64,000 bases of DNA from Fundidesulfovibrio soli (GTDB lineage: Bacteria; Desulfobacterota; Desulfovibrionia; Desulfovibrionales; Desulfovibrionaceae): assembly GCF_022808695.1 (NCBI RefSeq), contig NZ_JAKZKW010000001.1, forward strand, positions 62,001-126,000, given 5' to 3'. The position numbers and the translations under genes are program-made. The stretch's first letter is position 1; each line of letters opens with the position of its first letter. The notes under the pieces were generated by a model. The model had not been told where the DNA came from. It saw nothing but the letters and a program-made list of their open reading frames with translations, and searched no databases. Below, piece after piece: positions 57,421-64,000 of the stretch.

Positions 57421-57843
57421 ATGCCCATTCTCATTCGCCAAATGTTCCTTGTGACGGCTGCCCTTGTGGTGCTGGCCGCCCAGGCGCACGCCCAGCAGAA
57501 GCGTGACGGTCACTACTGGCGCTCCATCCCCGAAACCGAGAAGGTCGACATCATTCTCGGCTTCTACGACGGAATGGCCCTCTCCGAGGGGCTGATCCAG
57601 GTGGTCATCCGCGACAATTACACCATCTGCTCCGAGGTCATCGAGAGCATCATTGCCCAGACCGCCCGCTACATGGACAACCTGAGCACCATGGACGCCG
57701 CCACCGGGCTGGACAAATTCTACGACGACCCCGCCAACCGCAACATCCCCATCTCCTGGGGCATGTGGGTTGTGGCCCGCAAGGCCAAAGGCGACAAGAA
57801 CCTCGCTCCTTTCATCAAGGAGCTCAGGAAGGCCCACAAATGA
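57421..57843 (+). CDS. Predicted secreted protein paired with hemerythrin
   Basis: The 140-residue protein has a Sec signal peptide (IRQMFLVTAALVVLAAQAHAQ, cleavage near residue 24). A mostly helical mature region follows (ETEKVDIILGFYDGMALSEGLIQVVIRDNY). One cysteine lies at TICSEVIE. The family is not recognised. Its stop overlaps the hemerythrin ATG, so the two are coupled. Confidence 0.65.
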   Translation: MPILIRQMFLVTAALVVLAAQAHAQQKRDGHYWRSIPETEKVDIILGFYDGMALSEGLIQVVIRDNYTICSEVIESIIAQTARYMDNLSTMDAATGLDKFYDDPANRNIPISWGMWVVARKAKGDKNLAPFIKELRKAHK

Positions 57844-58250
57844 TCGCAGCGATCGACATGACGGACCCGGCCCTGGTCATGGGCCACCCATCCATCGACG
57901 AACAGCACCGCGCACTGTTGGGCATGATCGAGGAGTTGGACGAACGCATGGGGCGCGGTGAATTCGGCCAGGGCGTTCTGGACGCCATCCAGGGGATGCT
58001 TGCCTACGCCGCCACCCACTTCGACGAAGAGGAAGGCCTCATGCGCGAGAGCGAGTGGCCGGATCTGTCGGTACACCGGGGCCTGCACGCTGAATTCATG
58101 CAGAAGACCGGCGGTTTCTTCGAGGACGCCGCCTCGGACAGCGAGTGGACGTCCCTGGACGTGTTGCGCTTCCTGCTGCACTGGCTGCTCAAGCACATCA
58201 AGATCGAGGACAGGCGCTTCTTCGACTGGCTGGCCGCCAGGAGCGCGTGA
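57840..58250 (+). CDS. Bacteriohemerythrin
   Basis: The 136-residue four-helix bundle has the di-iron ligands in order: a His near GHPSIDEQHRALLGMIEEL, HFDEEEGLM, VHRGLHAEFM and LLKHIKIEDRRF. It binds oxygen at a non-heme di-iron centre and could protect an anaerobe from oxygen or deliver it. The start at 57840 overlaps the upstream stop (ATGA). No chemoreceptor domain is fused. Confidence 0.9.
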   Translation: MIAAIDMTDPALVMGHPSIDEQHRALLGMIEELDERMGRGEFGQGVLDAIQGMLAYAATHFDEEEGLMRESEWPDLSVHRGLHAEFMQKTGGFFEDAASDSEWTSLDVLRFLLHWLLKHIKIEDRRFFDWLAARSA

Positions 58251-58311
58251 CCGTTCAGGCTATTTCGAGCTGACCGACGGGTTGCTCCGCAGCCCTTTCC
58301 AATAATTTGAA

Positions 58312-58347
58312 ACGCCAGGCATTCCCCCGCGGGGGAATGCCTGGCGT
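58312..58347. terminator. Perfect 36-base palindrome, bidirectional terminator
   Basis: 18-bp perfect self-complementary arms with no loop lie between the convergent hemerythrin and DUF1254 genes. Flanking bases are A/T-rich (AATAATTTGAA and ATTTC), consistent with two-way termination. Confidence 0.75.
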
Positions 58348-58370
58348 CCGATTTCAAGGCAGCCGCCGGG

Positions 58371-59840
58371 CTAACGCGTCACGGTGATCTTCGGGGGGCT
58401 CCACGTCCCCGAACCTGGCGGCAGGATCGAGGGCGGCGTCACCTTGGGCCAGTACAGGCGCATGACGAGGTAGATCGGGCCGTCGGGCGCGGGCAGCCAG
58501 TTGGCCTCCTTGGCCGCTCCGGGCGACTTGTTCTGGATGTAAATCGTCAGAGACCCATCCGGGTTCTTCTTCATCCCCGGCAGCATGGGCGAGTTGATCA
58601 GGTAGCGGTCGATGGGGTTCTTGATCAACAGCTGCGTCTTGCCGTCGTAGATCGTGACCGACCAGAAGGCGTCGACCGGCGGCAGCTGCCCGGCGGGGAA
58701 GGTGAGGGCGTAGTCGTGCTTGGATCCGTCCAGTGGGTCGCCGCCCACGAGGGCCTTTGTCATCGGGTAGACGGCCTCGGCCGCGTCGTTGCCGTAGATG
58801 CCGGCCTTGGCTGCTGCGGCGCGCATCAACCAATTGCCGTTGTAGAAGGCCCGGTCGCCGAACACCGAGGCCACGTTCCAACCGTTCACATGCTTCCCGG
58901 CGGTTTCCACCGCCTTGGCGACCTTCTCCTCGCCGTCCTTCATGCCGAGCAGCACGGCGGCCTTGTGCTCCGCGGAGAGGTTCTTGAAGTCGAAGGTCTT
59001 GCCCGGTCCGACGCCGATGCGCGCCAGCTTGGCCCGGATCGCCTGCTCCTCCGGCCCGGCCGGGGCGAACTGCAGGGCGAAGTCGAGATACTCGAAGAAG
59101 CCGGTCTTGACCTTCTCATTGTCGATGGGCGGGAAATCCGGCGCAGGGGGGGCGGGGGGAGCCGGGCGGCCGAGGAAGGCCGAGAGCGGCCGTGCCTTGT
59201 AGCCTGACTGCACCTTGACCACGCCTGGCATGTCCTTGGGGTTGAAGAGCTGGGTGCGGAAGATGGCCGAGGAGAACTCCGTGGTGGACTTGAACACCTT
59301 CTTGATCCCGGGCGGGGTTTCGCCCTTCCAGTTGGGCCCCACAACCATGTAGTCGCCCGCGTCGTTGCCTGTGGCGCGGCTGCCGATGTAGCCGTAGTTG
59401 AAGGTGTTGCCGTCGCAGAGCATCACCGAGTAGTATCGACGCTTCTCGACCTTGGGCACGCTCAGCACCATGGGCTCGGCGCGCAGGTCGAGCCAGAGCA
59501 TGGAGTAGGGCGTGTCGCTGTTGGGAGTGATGACGGTCGTGTCCTTGTAGGTGAAGACGCGGGCCTCGTTGCTGATCTGGTTGAAGGGGGCCTTGAACTG
59601 GCCAGAATTGCGGTCGACGGAGAACTCGTACATCACAGCGTAGTTCATAACGATGGGCAGGCCGTAGATGAACCCTTCCTCCGCGATGGCCCTGGTCTCG
59701 GTAAAGTCCGGCCTGTTCTTCTCATCCTTTTCCGCCCGGGAGATGCTGTCCTTCTTGTTCGCGCATCCCGCCATAAATGCGATGGCCAAGGCCAGGGCCA
59801 CAATGCCGACAAGCGGCGTCCGGCGACAAGTCTTTACCAT
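58371..59840 (-). CDS. DUF1254/DUF1214-domain lipoprotein
   Basis: The 489-residue protein has a lipoprotein signal (LALAIAFMAGCAN, lipid Cys at about residue 26). A DUF1254 domain follows (IYGLPIVMNYAVMYEFSVDR.., TPNSDTPYSMLWLDLRAEP, GPNWKGETPPGIKKVFKS). A C-terminal DUF1214 domain contains FWSVTIYDGKTQLLIKNPIDRYL and IYIQNKSPG. The function of this pair is unknown. It starts 43 bases after the fdhB stop, so read-through from the formate dehydrogenase genes is possible. Confidence 0.85.
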   Translation of the reverse strand: MVKTCRRTPLVGIVALALAIAFMAGCANKKDSISRAEKDEKNRPDFTETRAIAEEGFIYGLPIVMNYAVMYEFSVDRNSGQFKAPFNQISNEARVFTYKDTTVITPNSDTPYSMLWLDLRAEPMVLSVPKVEKRRYYSVMLCDGNTFNYGYIGSRATGNDAGDYMVVGPNWKGETPPGIKKVFKSTTEFSSAIFRTQLFNPKDMPGVVKVQSGYKARPLSAFLGRPAPPAPPAPDFPPIDNEKVKTGFFEYLDFALQFAPAGPEEQAIRAKLARIGVGPGKTFDFKNLSAEHKAAVLLGMKDGEEKVAKAVETAGKHVNGWNVASVFGDRAFYNGNWLMRAAAAKAGIYGNDAAEAVYPMTKALVGGDPLDGSKHDYALTFPAGQLPPVDAFWSVTIYDGKTQLLIKNPIDRYLINSPMLPGMKKNPDGSLTIYIQNKSPGAAKEANWLPAPDGPIYLVMRLYWPKVTPPSILPPGSGTWSPPKITVTR

Positions 59841-59883
59841 GGAGAACTCACCTTTGGGTTTGATACGACGTTGAAAACGCTGC

Positions 59884-60600
59884 TTATGCCTGCCTTACGA
59901 GTTTCCCCAGCAGTTCCCGGCGCGAGAGAACCTTGGGCTCACCAGGGCGCGCGGCCATCATGTGCGCGTAGTAGAGGCTGGGATGCACCTCGGCCAGGAA
60001 TATTACCCGCACGTCGGAAACATCCACCAGCATGGCGTGCGGGCGCTTGCGCTTGACCTGCTCCAGACGTTTGGCCGCCAGGGCGAGCATGTCCTGGCGT
60101 TCGCCGAAGTGCATGGTGTTGGTCGGGCAGGTCTTCACGCAGGCGGGGAGCATCCCGTTGGAAACCCTGTCGATGCACATGTTGCATTTGGTGAGGGCGC
60201 CGGTCTCCGGGTTGGGACGGGGAATGTCGTAGGGGCAGGCGTTGCGGATCTCCGTGGCGTCCAGCTTTTTGGTGCGCTCGGTGTAGAGCACAGCGCCGGT
60301 GGCAGGGTCCTGGATGATGGCCTCGGGGTCGTACATGTCCGCCACCATCTTGCAGGGCGGCTGGAGGCAGTGGCGGCACTGCTCCGGGAAGAAGAGCCAG
60401 CGCAGCGCGCCGTCCACCACGACCTCGCTGAAGCGGACCAGCTTGAAGGTGGAGGAGGAGAGGTCCGGCGGATTCTGGTAGCCCCCGGTCTGGACAGTCT
60501 CAACAACCTTCTGGTTCTTCCACTGTTTGCAGGCCACCTGGCAGCCCCGGCAAGCGGTGCAGCGGGTCTGGTCTATGAAGAAGGATTTGCCCGTGGTCAT
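59884..60600 (-). CDS. fdhB: Formate dehydrogenase beta subunit, three [4Fe-4S] clusters
   Basis: The 238-residue ferredoxin-like protein has 12 cluster cysteines. They lie in C14-x2-C-x2-C-x3-C, CRHCLQPPC, NACPYDIP, CNMC and ACVKTCPTN. Three clusters match the beta subunit of Desulfovibrio periplasmic formate dehydrogenases; membrane-bound FdnH has four plus a transmembrane helix, absent here. It has no signal peptide and would be exported with the Tat-targeted alpha subunit. Start 60600 follows the fdhA stop by 10 bases. Confidence 0.9.
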   Translation of the reverse strand: MTTGKSFFIDQTRCTACRGCQVACKQWKNQKVVETVQTGGYQNPPDLSSSTFKLVRFSEVVVDGALRWLFFPEQCRHCLQPPCKMVADMYDPEAIIQDPATGAVLYTERTKKLDATEIRNACPYDIPRPNPETGALTKCNMCIDRVSNGMLPACVKTCPTNTMHFGERQDMLALAAKRLEQVKRKRPHAMLVDVSDVRVIFLAEVHPSLYYAHMMAARPGEPKVLSRRELLGKLVRQA

Positions 60601-60610
60601 GGCTGCACCT

Positions 60611-63600
60611 CTATGCCTTGCGGACGTTGACCATGAAGGCCTTGGTTTCCGGGATGCCCGTGTTGGGGTCGCCAACGGATGGGCTGAGCAGGTTGGCCGA
60701 ATCCGCACCGCCCGCATTGGGTTGCATCCAGCCGAACTGCCAGGGGATGCCCACCAGGTGCACGGTCCTGCCCATGACGGTCATGGGCTGGAGGCGCTGG
60801 GTGACGATGGCCGTCACCGTCACCGCGCCGCGCACGGATTCCAGCGTGGCCTTGTCCCCGTTCTGGATCCCGAGCTGGCGCGCCAGCTGCATGCTCAGCT
60901 CGCAAAAGCCCTGGGGCTGGCATTCGCGCAGCCATCCAGTCTGCCGGGTCATGGTGCCGGACTGCCACTGCTCGGTGACGCGGTACGTGGTGCACACGTA
61001 GGGGTATCTGGGGTCCTCGACAGCTTTGGGCTCGTGCGCGAACGCAAGGGCAGTGGGGTTGGAGCGGATCGGGGAGAAAGGCTGCACCGTGAGCGGGCTC
61101 TCCATGGGTTCGTAGTGCTCGGGGAAGGGGCCGTCCACCCGGCTCGACCCGAACAGGTGCCCACAGCCGTCCGGGAGCATGATGAAGGGGTACTTCTCCC
61201 CGGGCTTCATGCCGCCGTCGGGCACGTCGCCCACCCACTTGCCGTCCTGCCAGGCGATGACGGGTCGGGCGGGGTTTGTGGGGTTGCCGGCATTGTCCGT
61301 GGAGGCCCGGTTGTAGAGGATGCGCCTGTTGGCCGGCCAGGCGTATGCCCAGTTGGGGAAGAGGCCCAGGGCCTCCTGGATGGAATCCTGCTTGCGGTCG
61401 CGCCGGGCCATCATGTTCCCGGCATCCGTGTAGGAGCCGGAGAAGATCCAGCAGCCGCAGCAGGTGGAGCCGTCGTCGGCCAGAGCCGCGAATCCCGGCA
61501 CCTGCTGTCCGGCCTTGAAGCTCTGGACGCCCACCGTGGCGTCCTTCAGGAAGGTGCCGTTGAGCCGCTTGGCTACCTTGGCCGCGTCGTAGGCGCCGCC
61601 GGTTTCATAGTCCACGTGGAGCCCGGCGATGGGTCCGGTGAACGCGCCGCCCTCCTTGGCGTAGAGCTCCCGGATGTGCTTCCACAGCCCCAGGAGGATG
61701 TCCCCGTCCGTGCGGGACTGGCCCATGGGGGCAGCGTTTCGGTGACGCCACTGGAGCCAGCGCCCCGAATTGACGACCGCGCCTTCCTTCTCCACGCTGA
61801 TGCAGGCCGGGAGCAGGAAAACCTCGGTCTTGATCTTCTTGGGGTCCACGCCCGGGCCGCGCCAGAAGTTGGAGCTCTCGTTGTGGAAGAGGTTGACGTT
61901 GACCATGAAGTCCAGCGTCTCGAAGGCCTTGCGCGTCTTGCCCGCGTTGGCGCTGCCCCCGGCGGGGTTCTGGCCCCAGACGAACAGGCCCTTGAAGCCG
62001 CCCTGCGACATGCGCTCGAAGATGGAGAGCCAGGAGTAGTCCACGATCCTTACGTCGTCGACCTTGGGCAGCCATGCGTAGGCGGTCTCCAGATCAGGCT
62101 CCGGGTAGACGGACTTGAGGTAGGAGGCCATGTATTTCGGATAGTTGGACCACCAGTTCAGGCTCATGGGGTCCTTGCTGACCGGGGTGGCCCCCTTTAG
62201 GTATTCGGCCAGGGTGGTCCAGGACGCCTTGGGGACGGCCAGATAACCCGGAAGGTTGTCGCAGATCAGGGCGATGTCCGTGGTGCCCTGCACGTTGGAC
62301 TCGCCGCGCAGGGCGTTCACCCCGCCCCCGGCCACGCCGATGTTGCCCAGCAGCAGCTGGATCATGCCCAGGGCCCGGATGTTCTGCACGCCCACCGTGT
62401 GCTGGCACTGGCCCATGGCGTAGAGGATGGTCCCGGCCTTGTCCGGCTTGCCCGTGGCCGCGAACGTGCTCCAGACCTGTTCGAGCTTCTCCTTGGGGAT
62501 GCCCGTGACGGAGGAGACCGTGTCGATGTCGTAGCGGGCGTAGTGGCCCTTGAGCAGCTGCATCACGCAGCGCGGGTGGGCCAGGGCCGGGTCCTTCCTG
62601 GGCACGCCGTTCTCGTCGGTCTCGTAGGCCCAGCTGGACTTGTCGTAGGCGGTCTTGGCCGGGTCCCAGCCGGAGAAGAGGCCGTCCTTGAAGGAGAACC
62701 CCTCGCTCACGATGAAGGGGGCGTTGGTGTATTCAGCCACATAGGGCTGCTGGAAGAGGTTGTTTTCCAGGATGTACTTCATCATCCCGCCGAAGAAGGC
62801 GATGTCCGTGCCGGAGCGGATGAAGGAGTGGATATCGGCCTTGGCGGAGGTGCGGGTGAAGCGCGGATCCACATGGATGAGCGTGGCTCCGTTCTCCATT
62901 GCGCGGGTCACCCACTTGAAGGATATGGGGTGGTTCTCGGCGGCGTTGCTGCCCATGATCAGCAGGACGTCGGCGTTCTTGAGGTCGATCCAGTGGTTGG
63001 TCATGGCCCCGCGCCCGAAGCATTCGGCCAGGGCTCCCACGGTGGAGCTGTGGCAGATGCGGGCGTGGCTGTCGATGTAGACAAGGCCCAGGGCGCGCAG
63101 CATGGCCTGGAGCAGCCAGCCCTCCTCGTTGTCGATGGCGGCAGAACCCACTGAGGCCAGGGCTCGTGTGCGGTTCAGGGGCTGGCCCTTGGCGCTTACG
63201 GGCTCGAAGCTGGCGTCGCGGACGTCCTTGACCTTGCGGGCGATGCGGGCCAGCGCCCAGTCCCAGGGCTTCTCCTCCCACTTGTCGGAGTAGGGCGCGC
63301 GGTAGAGCACGCTGGTGACCCGGGGGCTCTGCTCGGTGGTCTCGAAAATGGAGGAGCCCTTTGGGCAGAGGGTGCCTTCGTTGATGGGGTGGTCGGGGTC
63401 GCCCTCGATGTTCACCGTCCTGCCGGTGGCCGGGTTGGTGTGCACCAGCAGGCCGCAGCCCACCGCGCAGTAGCAGCAGACGGACGTGCCCACCTTGGTG
63501 TCGGCGGTTTTCAGGGCATAGGCAAAGGCCCTGGCGGGGGTCAGGTCGAACCCGAGGCCGCCGAAGGCCGCCGCGGTCGCCGTGGCCGATGCCGCCTTGA

Positions 63601-63625
63601 GGAAGTCGCGTCGCTTCAAGCTCAT
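60611..63625 (-). CDS. fdhA: Formate dehydrogenase alpha subunit, Cys-containing, Tat-exported
   Basis: The 1004-residue Mo/W-bisPGD enzyme begins with a Tat signal ([20 protein letters not shown]). One [4Fe-4S] is held by C50, C53, C57 and C87. The catalytic ligand position is Cys191 followed by His192 in ARICHSSTVGALAECFGRGAMTNHW. The codon is TGC, where close relatives use selenocysteine (TGA). The later MGQCQHTVGVQNIRALGMIQLLLGN and C-terminal cofactor domain are complete. It oxidises formate in the periplasm, passing electrons through the beta subunit to cytochrome c3. Confidence 0.93.
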   Translation of the reverse strand: MSLKRRDFLKAASATATAAAFGGLGFDLTPARAFAYALKTADTKVGTSVCCYCAVGCGLLVHTNPATGRTVNIEGDPDHPINEGTLCPKGSSIFETTEQSPRVTSVLYRAPYSDKWEEKPWDWALARIARKVKDVRDASFEPVSAKGQPLNRTRALASVGSAAIDNEEGWLLQAMLRALGLVYIDSHARICHSSTVGALAECFGRGAMTNHWIDLKNADVLLIMGSNAAENHPISFKWVTRAMENGATLIHVDPRFTRTSAKADIHSFIRSGTDIAFFGGMMKYILENNLFQQPYVAEYTNAPFIVSEGFSFKDGLFSGWDPAKTAYDKSSWAYETDENGVPRKDPALAHPRCVMQLLKGHYARYDIDTVSSVTGIPKEKLEQVWSTFAATGKPDKAGTILYAMGQCQHTVGVQNIRALGMIQLLLGNIGVAGGGVNALRGESNVQGTTDIALICDNLPGYLAVPKASWTTLAEYLKGATPVSKDPMSLNWWSNYPKYMASYLKSVYPEPDLETAYAWLPKVDDVRIVDYSWLSIFERMSQGGFKGLFVWGQNPAGGSANAGKTRKAFETLDFMVNVNLFHNESSNFWRGPGVDPKKIKTEVFLLPACISVEKEGAVVNSGRWLQWRHRNAAPMGQSRTDGDILLGLWKHIRELYAKEGGAFTGPIAGLHVDYETGGAYDAAKVAKRLNGTFLKDATVGVQSFKAGQQVPGFAALADDGSTCCGCWIFSGSYTDAGNMMARRDRKQDSIQEALGLFPNWAYAWPANRRILYNRASTDNAGNPTNPARPVIAWQDGKWVGDVPDGGMKPGEKYPFIMLPDGCGHLFGSSRVDGPFPEHYEPMESPLTVQPFSPIRSNPTALAFAHEPKAVEDPRYPYVCTTYRVTEQWQSGTMTRQTGWLRECQPQGFCELSMQLARQLGIQNGDKATLESVRGAVTVTAIVTQRLQPMTVMGRTVHLVGIPWQFGWMQPNAGGADSANLLSPSVGDPNTGIPETKAFMVNVRKA

Positions 63626-63636
63626 GCAAATGCTCC

Positions 63637-64000
63637 TTAGCGCTCGGTGTGGCAGCCGGCGCAGTCCACCGGGCCGTGGGGCTTGTCCTGCTTCTTCGCG
63701 GCCTGGTGGCAGCCCATGCAGCTCATCCCCGGGCCGTGGAAGGGGCTGCGATAGAAGAGCGGGTCATCGCTGGAGGCGTCGACCCTGTCATGGCAGCCGG
63801 AAGCGGTGCAGCGCATGTTCCCGTCGTCGGCGTAGCCGGTGTGGTGGCAGGTCTTGCAGGCCAGCTCGCCGTGGGCCTTATGGGGGATGAGCACCCTGGC
63901 CTTGGTGGGCTTCACCGTGTCCGGCAGGCTGATGCGCGTGCCGGTTTTGGGAGGTATGGGGTGATGCACCGAGGTGGCGGGGTTCATGGGCACGACATGG
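63637..64000 (-). CDS. Tetraheme cytochrome c3, partial at the right edge
   Basis: The visible 121 residues contain four heme sites: CKTCH, CTASGCH (the C-x4-CH spacing seen in cytochrome c3), CMGCH and CAGCH. Extra His residues serve as axial ligands (e.g. HKAHGEL, HHTGY). The frame is still open at 64000, so the signal peptide lies outside the window. An internal GTG/ATG at 63985-63993 is not the true start. As the first gene of the fdh group it is the likely periplasmic electron acceptor for FdhAB. Confidence 0.88.
   Translation of the reverse strand, partial: HVVPMNPATSVHHPIPPKTGTRISLPDTVKPTKARVLIPHKAHGELACKTCHHTGYADDGNMRCTASGCHDRVDASSDDPLFYRSPFHGPGMSCMGCHQAAKKQDKPHGPVDCAGCHTER

Noticed and set aside
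63053-63055. Selenocysteine codon in fdhA
   Set aside because: The codon for residue 191 is TGC on the minus strand, so the enzyme is the Cys form.

Overview
The window is GC-rich, gene-dense chromosomal DNA from a Gram-negative anaerobe. The best guess is a deltaproteobacterial sulfate reducer of the Desulfovibrionaceae type. Grounds: a tetraheme class III cytochrome c3 next to a periplasmic formate dehydrogenase whose beta subunit has 12 cysteines (three [4Fe-4S] clusters, as in Desulfovibrio enzymes), a two-gene sufC-sufB system, a bacteriohemerythrin, a PaaK-ACT pair, ClpS-ClpA and BamD/Tat envelope genes. No 16S gene is present, so the genus is inference. I see no insertion sequence, phage, CRISPR array or defence locus.

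Layout. 1-12 kb: end of uvrC, a methyltransferase, a leftward ubiX-UPF0173 hydrolase-secreted protein operon, clpS-clpA, leftward paaK-ACT, rsfS-gpmI, an EcsC-like protein, then a leftward tRNA-Ser(GGA) plus SRP RNA unit and fabI. 12-20.7 kb (leftward): a strongly divergent electron-transfer flavoprotein module (acyl-CoA dehydrogenase, EtfQO/ferredoxin fusion, EtfB, EtfA) with its own promoter, preceded by hisD-purC. 20.9-28.9 kb: an MFS transporter, a methyltransferase, an alcohol dehydrogenase without its structural zinc lobe, an RluA-CoaE fusion, a rhomboid protease, the minimal sufCB operon and a YdjM-like membrane protein. 28.9-33.2 kb: a long hairpin element, then a leftward CoA-binding/YkgJ/DnaJ-like/secreted-protein operon, an M24 peptidase and a CBS protein. 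33.3-44 kb (rightward): pcm, mrp, pgsA, a cell-envelope group (FtsB-like, TPR, lipoprotein), fbp, tsaD, a GAF/HD-GYP protein, trxA-trxB and bamD. 44-50 kb: an unknown protein, an EF-G paralogue, rsmD-coaD-miaA, a Tat-type N-acetylmuramoyl-L-alanine amidase, a second CDP-alcohol phosphatidyltransferase and a convergent tatA. 50-57 kb: two unknown proteins, HAD phosphatase, YggT, DivIVA, DUF167, DUF465, then ilvB-ilvN-ilvC. 57-64 kb: a secreted protein plus hemerythrin, and a leftward cytochrome c3-fdhA-fdhB-DUF1254 unit that runs off the right edge.

Much of the window is housekeeping. The parts most worth a second look are the divergent ETF/acyl-CoA dehydrogenase module, the Cys-type periplasmic formate dehydrogenase, the RluA-CoaE fusion, the 91-nt nested hairpin at 28.9 kb and a dispersed hairpin repeat with copies near 12 and 29 kb. 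Promoters and operators were matched by eye and are predictions.
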